Positions 34,993-44,497 of a DNA stretch of 64,000 bases are shown piece after piece. The DNA lies in NCBI RefSeq assembly GCF_900142605.1, contig NZ_FRBL01000003.1:372001-436000 (forward strand), written 5' to 3'. The translations under genes and the position numbers were made by a program. This DNA comes from Chitinophaga jiangningensis. Lineage in GTDB: Bacteria > Bacteroidota > Bacteroidia > Chitinophagales > Chitinophagaceae. How positions within the stretch are numbered: position 1 is the first letter of the stretch; each line of letters opens with the position of its first letter. The notes below the pieces were generated by a model. It had not been told where the DNA came from and did not search any database. It was given only the letters and a program-made list of their open reading frames with translations.

Positions 34993-36624
34993 TTAAGCCT
35001 CGTTCAGGAAAGGATATCTGTAATCCACCGGAGGTACAAATGTTTCCTTAATTGCTCTTGCACTCAGCCAACGGTAGAGGTTCAGCATAGAGCCTGCCTT
35101 ATCGTTGGTACCGGAAGCGCGGGCGCCGCCAAATGGCTGCTGACCAACTACTGCACCGGTAGGTTTATCGTTGATGTAGAAGTTACCGGCCGCATTTTCC
35201 AGGGTTCTGGTAGCCAGTTCAACCGCATAACGGTCTTGTGCAATGATAGAGCCGGTGAGGGCATATTCGGATGTGCTGTCTACCACCTGCATGATCTCTT
35301 CAAATTTCTCCGCATCGTATACGTGGATAGTCAGTACCGGTCCGAAGATTTCTTCGCACATGGTAACGTACTTAGGATCGGTAGTTTCAATCACAGTAGG
35401 TTCGATGAAGTAACCTTCTGATTTATTGTAGTTACCACCAGCGATGATTTTAGCAGCAGGATCTTTCTTTGCATTGTCGATGTACTGTGCGATCTTATCG
35501 AAAGAGCGCTCATCGATTACGGCATTGATGAAGTTGCTGAAATCTTCTGTGGTACCCATTTTCATGGTTTTCAGCTGCGCAACCAGTTTGGATTTGATTT
35601 CTTCAGCGATGTTGCTTGGCAGGTAAGCGCGGGAAGCAGCGGAGCATTTTTGTCCCTGGTATTCGAAAGCGCCACGTGCCAGTGCAGTCACGGAAACGTC
35701 TACGTCAGCGGATTTGTGGATCAGCACGAAGTCTTTACCACCGGTTTCACCAACGATGCGTGGATAGGTTTTGTATTTGGCAATATTTTCACCGATGGTT
35801 TTCCACATGGTCTGGAACACGCCGGTAGAACCGGTAAAGTGGATACCAGCGAAGTGTGGATCAGCAAAACATACATCTCCGATGAGTGGACCAGGTGCAT
35901 ACACCAGGTTGATCACCCCGGCAGGCAGGCCTGCTTCGATCATGATCTTCATGAACATCTGCGCAGCAAAAACCTGTGTGTTAGCTGGCTTCCATACTAC
36001 TACGTTACCGCACATGGCAGCAGAGGTAGGCAGGTTACCGCCAATTGCGGTGAAGTTGAAAGGAGTTACCGCCAGTACGAAACCTTCCAGGGGACGGTAT
36101 TCCATACGGTTGTGAATACCAGGAGAGCTCACCGGCTGCTGGCGATAGATTTCGCTCAGGTAGTGAACATTCCAGCGGAGGAAGTCGATCAGTTCGCATG
36201 CGCTGTCAATTTCCGCCTGGTAAGCATTTTTACTCTGGCCCAGCATGGTAGCGCCATTCATGTGATAGCGGTACTTAGTGGCGATCAGGTCGGCTGCACG
36301 CAGGAAGATACCGGCGCGGCTTTCCCAATCCATCTTCGCCCATTTTTCACGGGCTTCCAATGCTGCTGCAATCGCATCTTTAATATGAGAAGCATCTCCC
36401 ATATGGAAGTGCCCCAGTTTGTGCTTGATTTCGTGAGGAGGACGCAGATCAACAGTTTTGCCGGTACGCACCTCTTTGCCACCGATATACATGGGGATGT
36501 CAGCAGTTTCCGCCTTGAAAGCAGCCAGCTGCTTTTTAAGCGCGGCACGTTCCGGTGAACCTGGTGCATAACTGTAAACAGGCTCATTTACTGGCGCTGC
36601 GTAGTCAAAGTATCCTGTATTCAT
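34993..36624 (-). CDS. pruA: L-glutamate gamma-semialdehyde dehydrogenase (P5C dehydrogenase)
   Basis: A 543-residue aldehyde dehydrogenase of the single-domain PruA type. Key parts are TPFNFTAIGGNLPTSAAMCG (NAD site), IHFTGSTGVF, GETGGKDFVL with the catalytic-base region, and the nucleophile in EYQGQKCSAASRAY. The C-terminus has TGAVVGQQPFGGARASGTND. It oxidises glutamate semialdehyde to glutamate with NAD in proline and arginine breakdown. No proline dehydrogenase gene is next to it. A -7 box is at 36679-36686. Confidence 0.95.
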   Translation of the reverse strand: MNTGYFDYAAPVNEPVYSYAPGSPERAALKKQLAAFKAETADIPMYIGGKEVRTGKTVDLRPPHEIKHKLGHFHMGDASHIKDAIAAALEAREKWAKMDWESRAGIFLRAADLIATKYRYHMNGATMLGQSKNAYQAEIDSACELIDFLRWNVHYLSEIYRQQPVSSPGIHNRMEYRPLEGFVLAVTPFNFTAIGGNLPTSAAMCGNVVVWKPANTQVFAAQMFMKIMIEAGLPAGVINLVYAPGPLIGDVCFADPHFAGIHFTGSTGVFQTMWKTIGENIAKYKTYPRIVGETGGKDFVLIHKSADVDVSVTALARGAFEYQGQKCSAASRAYLPSNIAEEIKSKLVAQLKTMKMGTTEDFSNFINAVIDERSFDKIAQYIDNAKKDPAAKIIAGGNYNKSEGYFIEPTVIETTDPKYVTMCEEIFGPVLTIHVYDAEKFEEIMQVVDSTSEYALTGSIIAQDRYAVELATRTLENAAGNFYINDKPTGAVVGQQPFGGARASGTNDKAGSMLNLYRWLSARAIKETFVPPVDYRYPFLNEA

Positions 36625-36678
36625 CTGGTAAGATTTTGTTGTTTCTAATTAATAATAATTCGCTTGCAGTTTACGCTG

Positions 36679-36686
36679 CAAAGGTA
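36679..36686 (-). promoter_or_regulatory. Putative -7 box of pruA
   Basis: On the minus strand TACCTTTG followed by CAG, an exact match to TAnnTTTG, 54 bases before the start. The -33 element is not clear. Confidence 0.5.
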
Positions 36687-36731
36687 GTTGTTGTAACCAG
36701 CGGGGGCTTATTAATTATTAATGAATACTTA

Positions 36732-37827
36732 TTAATTATTGTCCTCTTCTTTCTGCATCATCAGGTATGCCTTGATGAAACCGTTGAGTTCGCCGTCCAT
36801 TACCGGACCTACGTTACCAACTTCAAAATCGGTGCGGTGGTCTTTGATCATTTTATACGGATGGAATACGTATGACCTGATCTGGGAGCCCCACTCAATT
36901 TTACGTTTGTTGGCGTTGGCGGCATTTTTCAGCTCTTCTCTCTTACGGAGTTCTTCCTCATACAGGCGGGATTTCAACATGGTGAGTGCCTTCTCACGGT
37001 TCTCACCCTGTGTACGTGCCTGCTGACATTCGATGATGATTCCCGAAGGAACGTGTTTGAGGCGAACGGCGGTTTCCACCTTGTTTACGTTCTGACCTCC
37101 CTTACCTCCTGAACGGTAAAATTCCCATTCCAGGTCGGCAGGATTCACAGCAATCTCAATATTATCATCCACTAACGGATATACATATACGGAGGCGAAG
37201 GAAGTATGCCTGCGGGCATTGGAATCGAATGGTGAAATACGTACCAGTCGGTGCACACCGCTTTCTGCTTTCAGGTGGCCATAAGCAAAGTCACCGTCAA
37301 ACTCCAGGGTGGCAGATTTGATACCTGCACCATCGCCGTATTGGGTATCGATTTCCGATACTTTCCATCCCTGCTTTTCTCCATACATCCGGTACATACG
37401 CAACAGCATTTCTGCCCAATCCTGGCTTTCGGTTCCACCGGCGCCGGAGTTGATGGTAAGTACGGCTGGCATTTCGTCTTCAGGCTGGTTTAAGGTCGAC
37501 TTAAATTCCAGATCCTCCAACGCTGCCAGGGATGCCTGGTAAGCAAGGTCTACTTCTTCTTCTGTTGCTTCTCCTTCTCTGAAAAAATCATTTAACACAG
37601 CACTGTCTTCTATAGCTGTGTTTACATGATCATAAAGGTCAACCCAATATTTGTTTACCTTAATTTCTTTCAGGATGGAAGTTGCTCTGGCGTTATCATC
37701 CCAGAATCCGGGGGCCAGGCTTAATTGTTTGTCGTTTTCTATTTTGGCTAATCGGTCAGGGACGTTAAAGAAAACCTCCCAGGACGTGAAGACGATCCCT
37801 CATAGCTTTAAGTTGCTCTGCTGTCAT
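36732..37827 (-). CDS. prfB: Peptide chain release factor 2, with programmed +1 frameshift
   Basis: The gene begins at ATG 37827 (MTAEQLKAMRDRLHVLGGFL), meets an in-frame TAA at 37765-37767, and continues in the +1 frame (NVPDRLAKIENDKQLSL and so on) to a stop at 36732, giving 364 residues. RF2 features are present: the GGQ loop in YRSGGKGGQNVNK, and the helical N-terminal domain. The recoding site has the standard order SD-like GGGAGG, TTT, slippery CTT, stop, C. The stop codon is TAA where almost all known sites have TGA. RF2 ends translation at UGA and UAA. A simple ORF scan sees only the second part, from a false start at 37598. Confidence 0.93.
37764..37780 (-). promoter_or_regulatory. 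prfB +1 recoding site with UAA stop
   Basis: On the minus strand the codons read GGA-GGT-TTT-CTT-TAA-C. The codon register of the anti-SD-like stretch relative to CTT is the same as in E. coli (AGG-GGG-TAT-CTT-TGA-C). Peptidyl-tRNA on CUU can slip to UUU when release at the stop is slow. Confidence 0.88.
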
Positions 37828-38001
37828 AGGGCGCAAATGTAGTGAAAAATGTGGAAATCTGCTAATGTAATAATGATTGATCCATACGATGCAACAATAC
37901 GGCAGGTTTGCGCATTGTTATTAGCATAATATTTGCGAAATTTAAAATCCTGCCTGAATGTAAACCGCAGGCAACTCATATATCATCAAATAGCCATATG
38001 C

Positions 38002-38811
38002 ATGCAAACCCATGATACCCTCTATTATAAAAACAGGTCGGTTTTCAATTCCATTGCTTTTGTAATCATGATAGCTGCCAATGTACTGGCAGTGAAAATG
38101 CCGATCAATGGATTAACAACTGCCGAGGTATCTGACCGGTATCCCAGCCTCTTTGCACCTGCAGGCTTTACCTTTTCTGTGTGGAGCCTGATCTACCTGG
38201 GATTACTTGCCTTCACCGTTTGTCAGCAGGTGCTGGCCTTCTCCGGCACACAGGAAGAAATGCTGCGCTATCACATGGAGCGCATGAAGCACTGGTTTAT
38301 TCTCAGTTGCATTCTAAACGCCGGCTGGCTCTTTGCCTGGCATTACGAATTAATACCACTGGCCCTCCTGATCATGCTGCTGCTCCTATACTGCCTGGTA
38401 AAAATTCATATTAATTTTCATATCTACCATTCCAATGCTCCCCGCAAGCAAAAATTATACGTACAAATACCTTTCAGCATCTATTTAGGTTGGATAGCTG
38501 TGGCTACCCTGGCTAACTTCGGAGCACTCTGTGCCTATGCTGGCTGGTTCACTTCCCACCCTGCACAGATAAAACTGACGATTGTTTTGATTGGCGTAGC
38601 CGCCCTCGTGAGTATGTACATGATCCTGTACCGCAACAATATCGTGCACGCGCTTGTTAGTGTTTGGGCGTTCTATGGTATAATGTATAAAAGACAAACC
38701 ATCGGACTGACTGACGAGTACCATATCATATATGCCTGCATTATGGGAATAGGGCTGATTGCCGTTACTATTTCATGGCATTTAATAAGGAAGCAGAAAT
38801 CATCCGTCTAA
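38002..38811 (+). CDS. TspO/MBR family membrane protein (large form)
   Basis: A 269-residue protein with about seven to eight helices. It has the TspO-like stretches FAPAGFTFSVWSLIYLGL, LNAGWLFAWHYE and FSIYLGWIAVATLANF, and a late VWAFYGIMY. It is longer than the five-helix TspO and matches the extended tryptophan-rich group common in Bacteroidota. Relatives bind porphyrins or cholesterol-like ligands; no ligand can be named here. The start at 38002 is chosen because the frame upstream (to 37933) has no membrane or conserved sequence. Confidence 0.75.
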   Translation: MQTHDTLYYKNRSVFNSIAFVIMIAANVLAVKMPINGLTTAEVSDRYPSLFAPAGFTFSVWSLIYLGLLAFTVCQQVLAFSGTQEEMLRYHMERMKHWFILSCILNAGWLFAWHYELIPLALLIMLLLLYCLVKIHINFHIYHSNAPRKQKLYVQIPFSIYLGWIAVATLANFGALCAYAGWFTSHPAQIKLTIVLIGVAALVSMYMILYRNNIVHALVSVWAFYGIMYKRQTIGLTDEYHIIYACIMGIGLIAVTISWHLIRKQKSSV

Positions 38812-38816
38812 AATAT

Positions 38817-38824
38817 TACTTTTG
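38817..38824 (+). promoter_or_regulatory. Putative -7 box of pgi
   Basis: TACTTTTG, an exact TAnnTTTG match, 24 bases before the pgi start and just after the stop of the TspO-family gene. Confidence 0.45.
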
Positions 38825-38847
38825 GCTCGCATTAATATTACACTACT

Positions 38848-40500
38848 ATGTTCCCATCAATTAATCCAACTGCTACCAAGTCCTGGCAGCAATTACAAAG
38901 TCATGCTGAAGAGATGAAGAAAGTGCACATGCGTGCATTATTCGCAGAAGACAGAGAACGTTTCAGTACCTTTTCTATCAAATTTGAAGACATCCTGTTT
39001 GACTATTCCAAGAATATTATTACGGAAGACACCAAGGCCAAACTGCTGCAACTCGCCGTTGAATGCGGCGTGCCAGACGCGGTAAAAGCCATGTTTAATG
39101 CCGAAAAAATTAATGTTACAGAAAACCGCGCGGTGCTGCATACGGCGCTTCGTAACTTTTCCGGCAAACCGGTAATGCTCGATGGTCGTGATGTTATGCC
39201 GGATGTAATGGCAGTACTGAGCAAAATGAATCATATCTGTCGCCAGGTGCATTCCGGCGAATGGAAAGGATATACGGGCAAGCCTATACGTTACATCGTA
39301 AACATTGGTATCGGCGGCTCCGACCTCGGCCCGGTGATGGTAACCGAAGCGCTGAAACCTTACTGGAAAGAAGGTATTCAGCCATATTTCGTTTCCAACG
39401 TAGATGGCACCCACATTGCCGAAACGCTGAAGAAAGTAACCCCGGATGAAACGCTGTTCCTCATCGCTTCCAAAACCTTCACCACACAGGAAACTATGAC
39501 CAATGCCCACACGGCAAGAGACTGGTTCCTGGAGCATGCAGGCGACGAAGCCTTTGTGGCCAGGCATTTCGTGGCATTGTCCACCAATGAAAAAGCGGTA
39601 AAAGCTTTCGGTATCGACCCTGCCAATATGTTTGAATTCTGGGACTGGGTAGGTGGCCGTTACTCCCTGTGGTCCGCCATTGGCTTGTCCATCGCACTCA
39701 CCATAGGCTACGAGCATTTCACGCAGCTGCTGAGTGGCGCGCACGCAGCGGATGTACACTTTGCATCTACTCCACTGGAGAATAATATTCCGGCTATCAT
39801 GGCCCTGGTAGGCCTCTGGTATGGCAATTTCTTTGATACTGCCACAGAAGCCATCCTCCCTTATGATCAGTACATGCACCGCTTTGCTGCCTATTTCCAG
39901 CAAGGCAATATGGAAAGTAACGGTAAACATACCGATCGTACAGGCGTTGACGTTAAATATGAAACCGGTCCGATCGTTTGGGGCGAACCTGGCACCAATG
40001 GCCAGCACGCGTTCTATCAGCTGATCCACCAGGGCACACATATCATTCCGTGCGACTTCATCGCACCTGCGGTAAGCCACAATCCTATCGGCGACCACCA
40101 CGTGAAGCTGCTGTCTAACTTCTTCGCACAAACGGAGGCGCTCATGAACGGTAAAACCGAAGCAGAAGTGCGTGCGGAACTGGAAAAAGCAGGTACTTCA
40201 GCAGATGAAATCGAACGTGTTTTACCATACAAAGTATTCAGCGGTAACCGCCCTACCAACTCCTTCCTCATAAAGCAGATTACGCCTTATACATTGGGCC
40301 AGCTGATTGCGCTGTACGAGCACAAAATTTTTGTACAGGGAGTTATCTGGAATATTTATAGCTTTGATCAGTGGGGTGTGGAACTGGGTAAGCAGCTGGC
40401 AAGTAAGATCCTGCCGGAGCTGGAAAATGAAGAGCTGGTGATTAACCACGATGCCAGTACCAATGGCCTTATCAATGCTTTCAAATCAATGAGAAAATAA
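38848..40500 (+). CDS. pgi: Glucose-6-phosphate isomerase
   Basis: A 550-residue enzyme of the long bacterial/eukaryotic PGI type. Phosphate loop NIGIGGSDLGPVMVTEAL, ASKTFTTQETMTNA, the catalytic GGRYSLWSAIGLSIAL, GxxxSNGKHTDRTGV, and the C-terminal PTNSFLIKQITPYTLGQLIALYEHK and SFDQWGVELGK with catalytic Lys. It converts glucose-6-phosphate to fructose-6-phosphate in the cytoplasm. Confidence 0.97.
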   Translation: MFPSINPTATKSWQQLQSHAEEMKKVHMRALFAEDRERFSTFSIKFEDILFDYSKNIITEDTKAKLLQLAVECGVPDAVKAMFNAEKINVTENRAVLHTALRNFSGKPVMLDGRDVMPDVMAVLSKMNHICRQVHSGEWKGYTGKPIRYIVNIGIGGSDLGPVMVTEALKPYWKEGIQPYFVSNVDGTHIAETLKKVTPDETLFLIASKTFTTQETMTNAHTARDWFLEHAGDEAFVARHFVALSTNEKAVKAFGIDPANMFEFWDWVGGRYSLWSAIGLSIALTIGYEHFTQLLSGAHAADVHFASTPLENNIPAIMALVGLWYGNFFDTATEAILPYDQYMHRFAAYFQQGNMESNGKHTDRTGVDVKYETGPIVWGEPGTNGQHAFYQLIHQGTHIIPCDFIAPAVSHNPIGDHHVKLLSNFFAQTEALMNGKTEAEVRAELEKAGTSADEIERVLPYKVFSGNRPTNSFLIKQITPYTLGQLIALYEHKIFVQGVIWNIYSFDQWGVELGKQLASKILPELENEELVINHDASTNGLINAFKSMRK

Positions 40501-40560
40501 TTATTTTAAAGATTAAGGCTTAAGCCTTAACTAAGGTTTAAGTTCTGAGGTTGAAAATTG

Positions 40561-40590
40561 TCCCGCATTTTTTAATGCGGGAATTTTTTT
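40561..40590 (+). terminator. Terminator after pgi
   Basis: CCCGCATT (40562-40569) pairs with AATGCGGG (40574-40581) with a 4-base loop, followed by AATTTTTTT. Confidence 0.88.
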
Positions 40591-40592
40591 GG

Positions 40593-40637
40593 GTTCAGGT
40601 TTCCTGGATCGCCGGTGACGATCCAGGAAACCTGAAC
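40593..40637. repeat. 19-bp perfect inverted repeat downstream of pgi
   Basis: GTTCAGGTTTCCTGGATCG (40593-40611) and its exact complement (40619-40637) flank a 7-base loop. It follows the pgi terminator and has no T-run, so it is not an ordinary terminator. A second, smaller GGTGGCGGCCACC dyad follows at about 40671-40685. Confidence 0.7.
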
Positions 40638-40715
40638 TTTTAAGGGCCATTCGGGCCCCAAAAAGTGTTCGGTGGCGGCCACCACCGATAAGGTCAGCAT
40701 ACACCAAAAAATAAA

Positions 40716-40739
40716 AACCCCCGGAAAAATCCGGGGGTT
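40716..40739 (-). terminator. Terminator after the DUF3276 gene
   Basis: AACCCCCGGA (40716-40725) pairs with TCCGGGGGTT (40730-40739), loop AAAA; on the minus strand followed by TTTATTTTTTGG. Confidence 0.88.
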
Positions 40740-40780
40740 GTAATATGATAATTAATAAAATAGTTCTGTGTAAAATTAAA

Positions 40781-41197
40781 CTACCATTTGTCTACATCAT
40801 CGGCTGAATGTGAAGTTGGAGCAGCAGCTTCAACGGATACTGTTACTGGAGCCTCAGCTACATCAGCACCTTCCGCGTCGTCCTGATCTTCCTGCACATA
40901 ATCGTGGTTGTAGGCATCAAAGTCAAAATCGGGCATCAACTCAGTTTTCACATAGTTGATAGTTTCGGTCAGCGCGTTCAGGAACTTATTGAAGTCTTCC
41001 TTGTACAGGAATACTTTATGCCTGTCATAACCGTTGTCATTAAAACGTTTCTTACTTTCTGTGATAGTAAGAAAATAATCGTTTCCCCGAGTGGTCTTTA
41101 CATCAAAGAAGTACGTTCTTCTTTTGCCCGCTTTCAATCGTTTAGAAAAGATGCTATCATTGTTTCTTTCCTGTTGATTGTTGTTTTCGTACGCCAC
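40781..41197 (-). CDS. DUF3276 (Pur-alpha-like) protein
   Basis: A 138-residue protein whose middle (FSKRLKAGKRRTYFFDVKTTRGNDYFLTIT and HKVFLYKEDFNKFLNAL) is the single PUR repeat found throughout Bacteroidota. The C-terminal 35 residues are acidic (DDAEGADVAEA) and variable. Pur-alpha-like proteins bind single-stranded nucleic acid; the bacterial role is not settled. I limit any single quoted run to short pieces; the full repeat is at residues 17-82. Confidence 0.85.
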   Translation of the reverse strand: MAYENNNQQERNNDSIFSKRLKAGKRRTYFFDVKTTRGNDYFLTITESKKRFNDNGYDRHKVFLYKEDFNKFLNALTETINYVKTELMPDFDFDAYNHDYVQEDQDDAEGADVAEAPVTVSVEAAAPTSHSADDVDKW

Positions 41198-41354
41198 AGT
41201 TGATAGATTTAAGTGTTAACGAATCAAATCCTGTTTCAATAAGGAACAAATATACTATTGTTTTACAAATATCAAAATAATTTTAAATGATTTTGAAAAA
41301 TCATAAAACATAGGCTTAAATGCCCACTGCGGCGTATATACAAGACAGTGATTA

Positions 41355-43184
41355 CTACTCAGTTAGTGGCTCTTCATCGCCGGATTGCTGGCGTGCGTAC
41401 AACTCTGCATAATAGCCATTCAATGACAATAATTCTTCATGCGTTCCTGCTTCGGCGATGCGTCCTTCATCCATCACAATGATTTTATCGAACTCAAACA
41501 ACGCGAAAATGCGGTGCGTGATAATGATGGCAGTTTTATCTTTCAGATAGGCGTACAGGTTACCTATAATTTCTTTTTCAGTACGGGCATCCACCGCGGA
41601 AAGGCAGTCGTCGAAAATAAGCAGCTGCGGGTTTTTAATCAGCGCACGCGCAATTGAAATGCGTTGCTTCTGACCACCGCTCAGGGTTACTCCCCGCTCT
41701 CCTATCGCCGTTTCGAATCCTTCATTAAAGCCAAGGATGTCTTTTTCCACAGATGCCTGTCGCGCCGCCTGCTGCACCTTTGCCAGGTCCGCTACCGGGT
41801 CGCCAAAGCGGATATTATTCGCCACCGTATCGGAAAACAGGAACACATCCTGCGGCACATAGCTGATCTGACTGCGCAGGTTTTCCAGCGGAATCTGGCG
41901 GATATCGGCACCTCCCATCAGGATTTTACCCTGCTGCGGATCGTACATCCTGATGAGCAGCTGTGCCAGCGTGCTCTTACCGGAGCCGGTACGGCCAATC
42001 ACGGCTATTTTTTCTCCTGGTTTTATGTGGAGATTGAAATCTTTTATGGCAGTAATACCCGTGTGCGGGTACGTAAATGTCACGGCATCGAGCCTTACTT
42101 CTCCGTTGATCGCCACAGGCTTTGCCCCTGCTGTATCCGTTATGTCCGGTTTAATCTGTAAGAATTCGTTTATGCGTTGCTGTGAGGCCGCGGCACGCTG
42201 TATCATGGAAGCTACCATCCCAATGGAGAAAAATGGAAACATCAGCATGTTTACATATATCACAAACTCCGCCAGGTTACCGACAGTAATGTTACCGGCT
42301 ATCACCTGCAGCCCGCCTATGAAAATTGTGAGAATCACACTAAGGCCAATCATCAGCGCCATCGCAGGCTGGAACAAGGCATCCGTTTTAGCCAGACTAA
42401 TAGAACTCTGTTTATACGCTTCACTCGCTTCCTCAAAATGTTTGGTGCTCGCCTCTTCCTGCACGTAGGATTTGATCACCCTGATACCGGAATACGACTC
42501 TTGCGCAATACTGGTAATGCCGGACAACTGCGCTTGTATGCGTTCACTTTTTTTATGGATTATCCGGTTTACGTAGTAAATGGTAATGGCCAGAAAAGGC
42601 AGTGGCGACAAGGTATACAGCGTTAACAAGGGATTTACGTCTATCATCAGGTAAATGATGATCACGATCAGAAATAAAGTACGGGATGCATACATAATGG
42701 CCGGCCCTACGTACATACGTACACGTGATACATCCTCGGTAATGCGGCTCATCAGATCACCGGTACGGTGCATCTTGAAAAAGTTAAGATCCAGCCGCTG
42801 ATAATGCTGATAGATTTCATTTTTGAGTCCATACTCAATATGGCGACTCATCACAATAAGTGTTTGCCTTTGCAAAAACAGGAAGAAACCGCTCAGCAAC
42901 GCGAATATCAATATGCTAACACCATAAAAAGCCAGGATCTGTGAAAAGCTGCCCTTAAATATGCCGCTCAACGGTGTATTTTCCAGCAACCGGTATTCAT
43001 CCAGGTTATGCGACAACAAATCGAAGATCTGTCGTACCATGATGGGTTGGAATACGCTAAATACAATGGAAATTGCTGTAAACAGCAACCCCAGGATTAA
43101 CCTCCATTTGTTTTGGATAAAGTATTTGTTCAGTGCCGCTAAGTGTTTCAAAAGCCTATCTGTTTGGTAGCAAAAATAGGACAT
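41355..43184 (-). CDS. ABC exporter, fused permease-ATPase (MsbA-like)
   Basis: A 609-residue half-transporter. Six membrane helices occupy residues 1 to about 330; the ATPase has Walker A GRTGSGKST, Q-loop ISYVPQDVFLFSD, signature LSGGQKQR, Walker B LLIFDDCLSA and switch ITHRI. It works as a homo- or heterodimer to export lipids, peptides or drugs. No second half-transporter is adjacent, which suggests a homodimer. I use the ATG at 43184 as the start; the frame is open to 43226. Confidence 0.92.
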   Translation of the reverse strand: MSYFCYQTDRLLKHLAALNKYFIQNKWRLILGLLFTAISIVFSVFQPIMVRQIFDLLSHNLDEYRLLENTPLSGIFKGSFSQILAFYGVSILIFALLSGFFLFLQRQTLIVMSRHIEYGLKNEIYQHYQRLDLNFFKMHRTGDLMSRITEDVSRVRMYVGPAIMYASRTLFLIVIIIYLMIDVNPLLTLYTLSPLPFLAITIYYVNRIIHKKSERIQAQLSGITSIAQESYSGIRVIKSYVQEEASTKHFEEASEAYKQSSISLAKTDALFQPAMALMIGLSVILTIFIGGLQVIAGNITVGNLAEFVIYVNMLMFPFFSIGMVASMIQRAAASQQRINEFLQIKPDITDTAGAKPVAINGEVRLDAVTFTYPHTGITAIKDFNLHIKPGEKIAVIGRTGSGKSTLAQLLIRMYDPQQGKILMGGADIRQIPLENLRSQISYVPQDVFLFSDTVANNIRFGDPVADLAKVQQAARQASVEKDILGFNEGFETAIGERGVTLSGGQKQRISIARALIKNPQLLIFDDCLSAVDARTEKEIIGNLYAYLKDKTAIIITHRIFALFEFDKIIVMDEGRIAEAGTHEELLSLNGYYAELYARQQSGDEEPLTE

Positions 43185-43278
43185 TATGGGATATGGCGTG
43201 CGGGGAAATGATGGGTGGGTTATCACATGCGGTAATACGCCTGTTTTATTGCGATTTGATGTCCATTTAATCAGCGAA

Positions 43279-43403
43279 GTAGAGACGCCTCGCAGGCGTC
43301 TATTCGGGTAAATCTACGCTATAATTAATTCATTGGTAAGTTGAGTACCAGATAGATTAATGATAAGATTGTGTTTTGATAGACGCCTGCGAGGCGTCTC
43401 TAC
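43279..43403. repeat. Pair of 25-bp inverted repeats (GTAGAGACGCC type)
   Basis: The element GTAGAGACGCCTCGCAGGCG followed by TCTAT at 43279-43303 recurs as its exact reverse complement at 43379-43403, 75 bases later. Each copy itself contains the dyad GACGCC-TCGCA-GGCGTC. Paired short palindromes of this kind are typical of REP-like dispersed repeats. The 75-base centre is A+T-rich and non-coding. Confidence 0.8.
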
Positions 43404-43412
43404 ACCAATAAA

Positions 43413-43440
43413 AAAGCCGCCCCTTTTACGGAGCGGCTCT
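43413..43440 (-). terminator. Terminator after purC
   Basis: AGCCGCCCC (43415-43423) pairs with GGAGCGGCT (43430-43438), one mismatch; on the minus strand followed by TTTTTTAT. Confidence 0.82.
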
Positions 43441-43461
43441 CAATTATGTTTTATAAGGATT

Positions 43462-44397
43462 TTAAGCTTTCAGCCTGTTCAGCTCCGCTACTATCCTTGC
43501 TTCGGCATCTACCGGCGTCACATCTTCCTTTACAAAAGTGCGACCAGTGATTTTTTCGAACAGCTCGATATAACGCTCGCTCACGCTGCTTACAAACTCG
43601 TCGGTCATTTCAGGAACGGTTTGACCGTCTTTACCCTGGAAACCATTTGCCATCAGCCATTCGCGAACGAATTCTTTACTGAGCTGACGTTGTGGTTTGC
43701 CCGCCTGTTGATTTTCCTCGTAGCCTTCTGCATAGAAGTAACGGGAAGAATCCGGGGTGTGGATCTCATCAATCACCACGATCTGGTCACCGTGTTTACC
43801 GAACTCATATTTGGTGTCCACCAGGATCAGCCCACGTTTAGCGGCCAGCTCCTTACCTTTCTGAAACAAGGCCAGCGTATATTTTTCCAGTTGCTCGTAG
43901 TCTTCCCTGCTTACCAAACCTCTCGAAATGATTTCTTCACGGGAGATGTCCTCATCGTGACCTTCATGGGCTTTGGTGGTAGGTGTGATAATCGGCGTAG
44001 GGAAGTAATCATTTTCTTTCAGTCCTTCCGGCATGGTAACACCGCAAAGTATCCGTTCACCTGATTTGTAAGTTCTCCAGGCATGACCGGTGAGGTTACC
44101 ACGCACCACCATCTCTACCGGAAAAGTTTCGCATTTCAACCCAATGGTAACATTAGGCAGCGGAGTCGATTTCACCCAGTTAGGCACAATGTCTTTAGTG
44201 GCTTCCAGCATGATAGCAGCTACCTGGTTCAGCACCTGGCCCTTGTAAGGAATAGGCCTTGGCAGCACTACGTCAAATGCAGAGATACGATCGCTAACAA
44301 CCATTACCATGAGTTGGTCCTCAATGGTATAAACATCACGTACTTTCCCTTTGTAGAAAGCGGTTTGACCTGGCAGGTTGAATCTTGGCTCTAACAT
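43462..44397 (-). CDS. purC: Phosphoribosylaminoimidazole-succinocarboxamide synthase
   Basis: A 311-residue SAICAR synthetase of the long type: YKGKVRDVYTIEDQLMVMV, SDRISAFDVVLPRPIPYKG, CETFPVEMVVRGNLTGHAW, LVDTKYEFG and IVVIDEIHTPDSSRYF. It joins aspartate to CAIR with ATP in purine synthesis. It stands alone here with its own terminator. Confidence 0.96.
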   Translation of the reverse strand: MLEPRFNLPGQTAFYKGKVRDVYTIEDQLMVMVVSDRISAFDVVLPRPIPYKGQVLNQVAAIMLEATKDIVPNWVKSTPLPNVTIGLKCETFPVEMVVRGNLTGHAWRTYKSGERILCGVTMPEGLKENDYFPTPIITPTTKAHEGHDEDISREEIISRGLVSREDYEQLEKYTLALFQKGKELAAKRGLILVDTKYEFGKHGDQIVVIDEIHTPDSSRYFYAEGYEENQQAGKPQRQLSKEFVREWLMANGFQGKDGQTVPEMTDEFVSSVSERYIELFEKITGRTFVKEDVTPVDAEARIVAELNRLKA

Positions 44398-44497
44398 GAA
44401 TAAATTTTATAATAAATGAAGATTAAAACACTTTTCAGCGCTGCAAAAGTATGCAGGAATCGCATGTGTTGTTGCATTCCGATAATAAATTTTCTGG

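Noticed and set aside
35650..36558. 302-codon plus-strand frame over pruA
   Set aside because: Antisense shadow of a conserved dehydrogenase.
37598..37600. Independent start of prfB at 37598
   Set aside because: It is a GTG inside the +1 frame after the recoding site; the N-terminal domain of RF2 continues upstream to 37827.
38938..40131. 397-codon open frame on the minus strand inside pgi
   Set aside because: It is fully antisense to a clear glucose-6-phosphate isomerase and has no recognisable domain; the long frame is a by-product of codon use.
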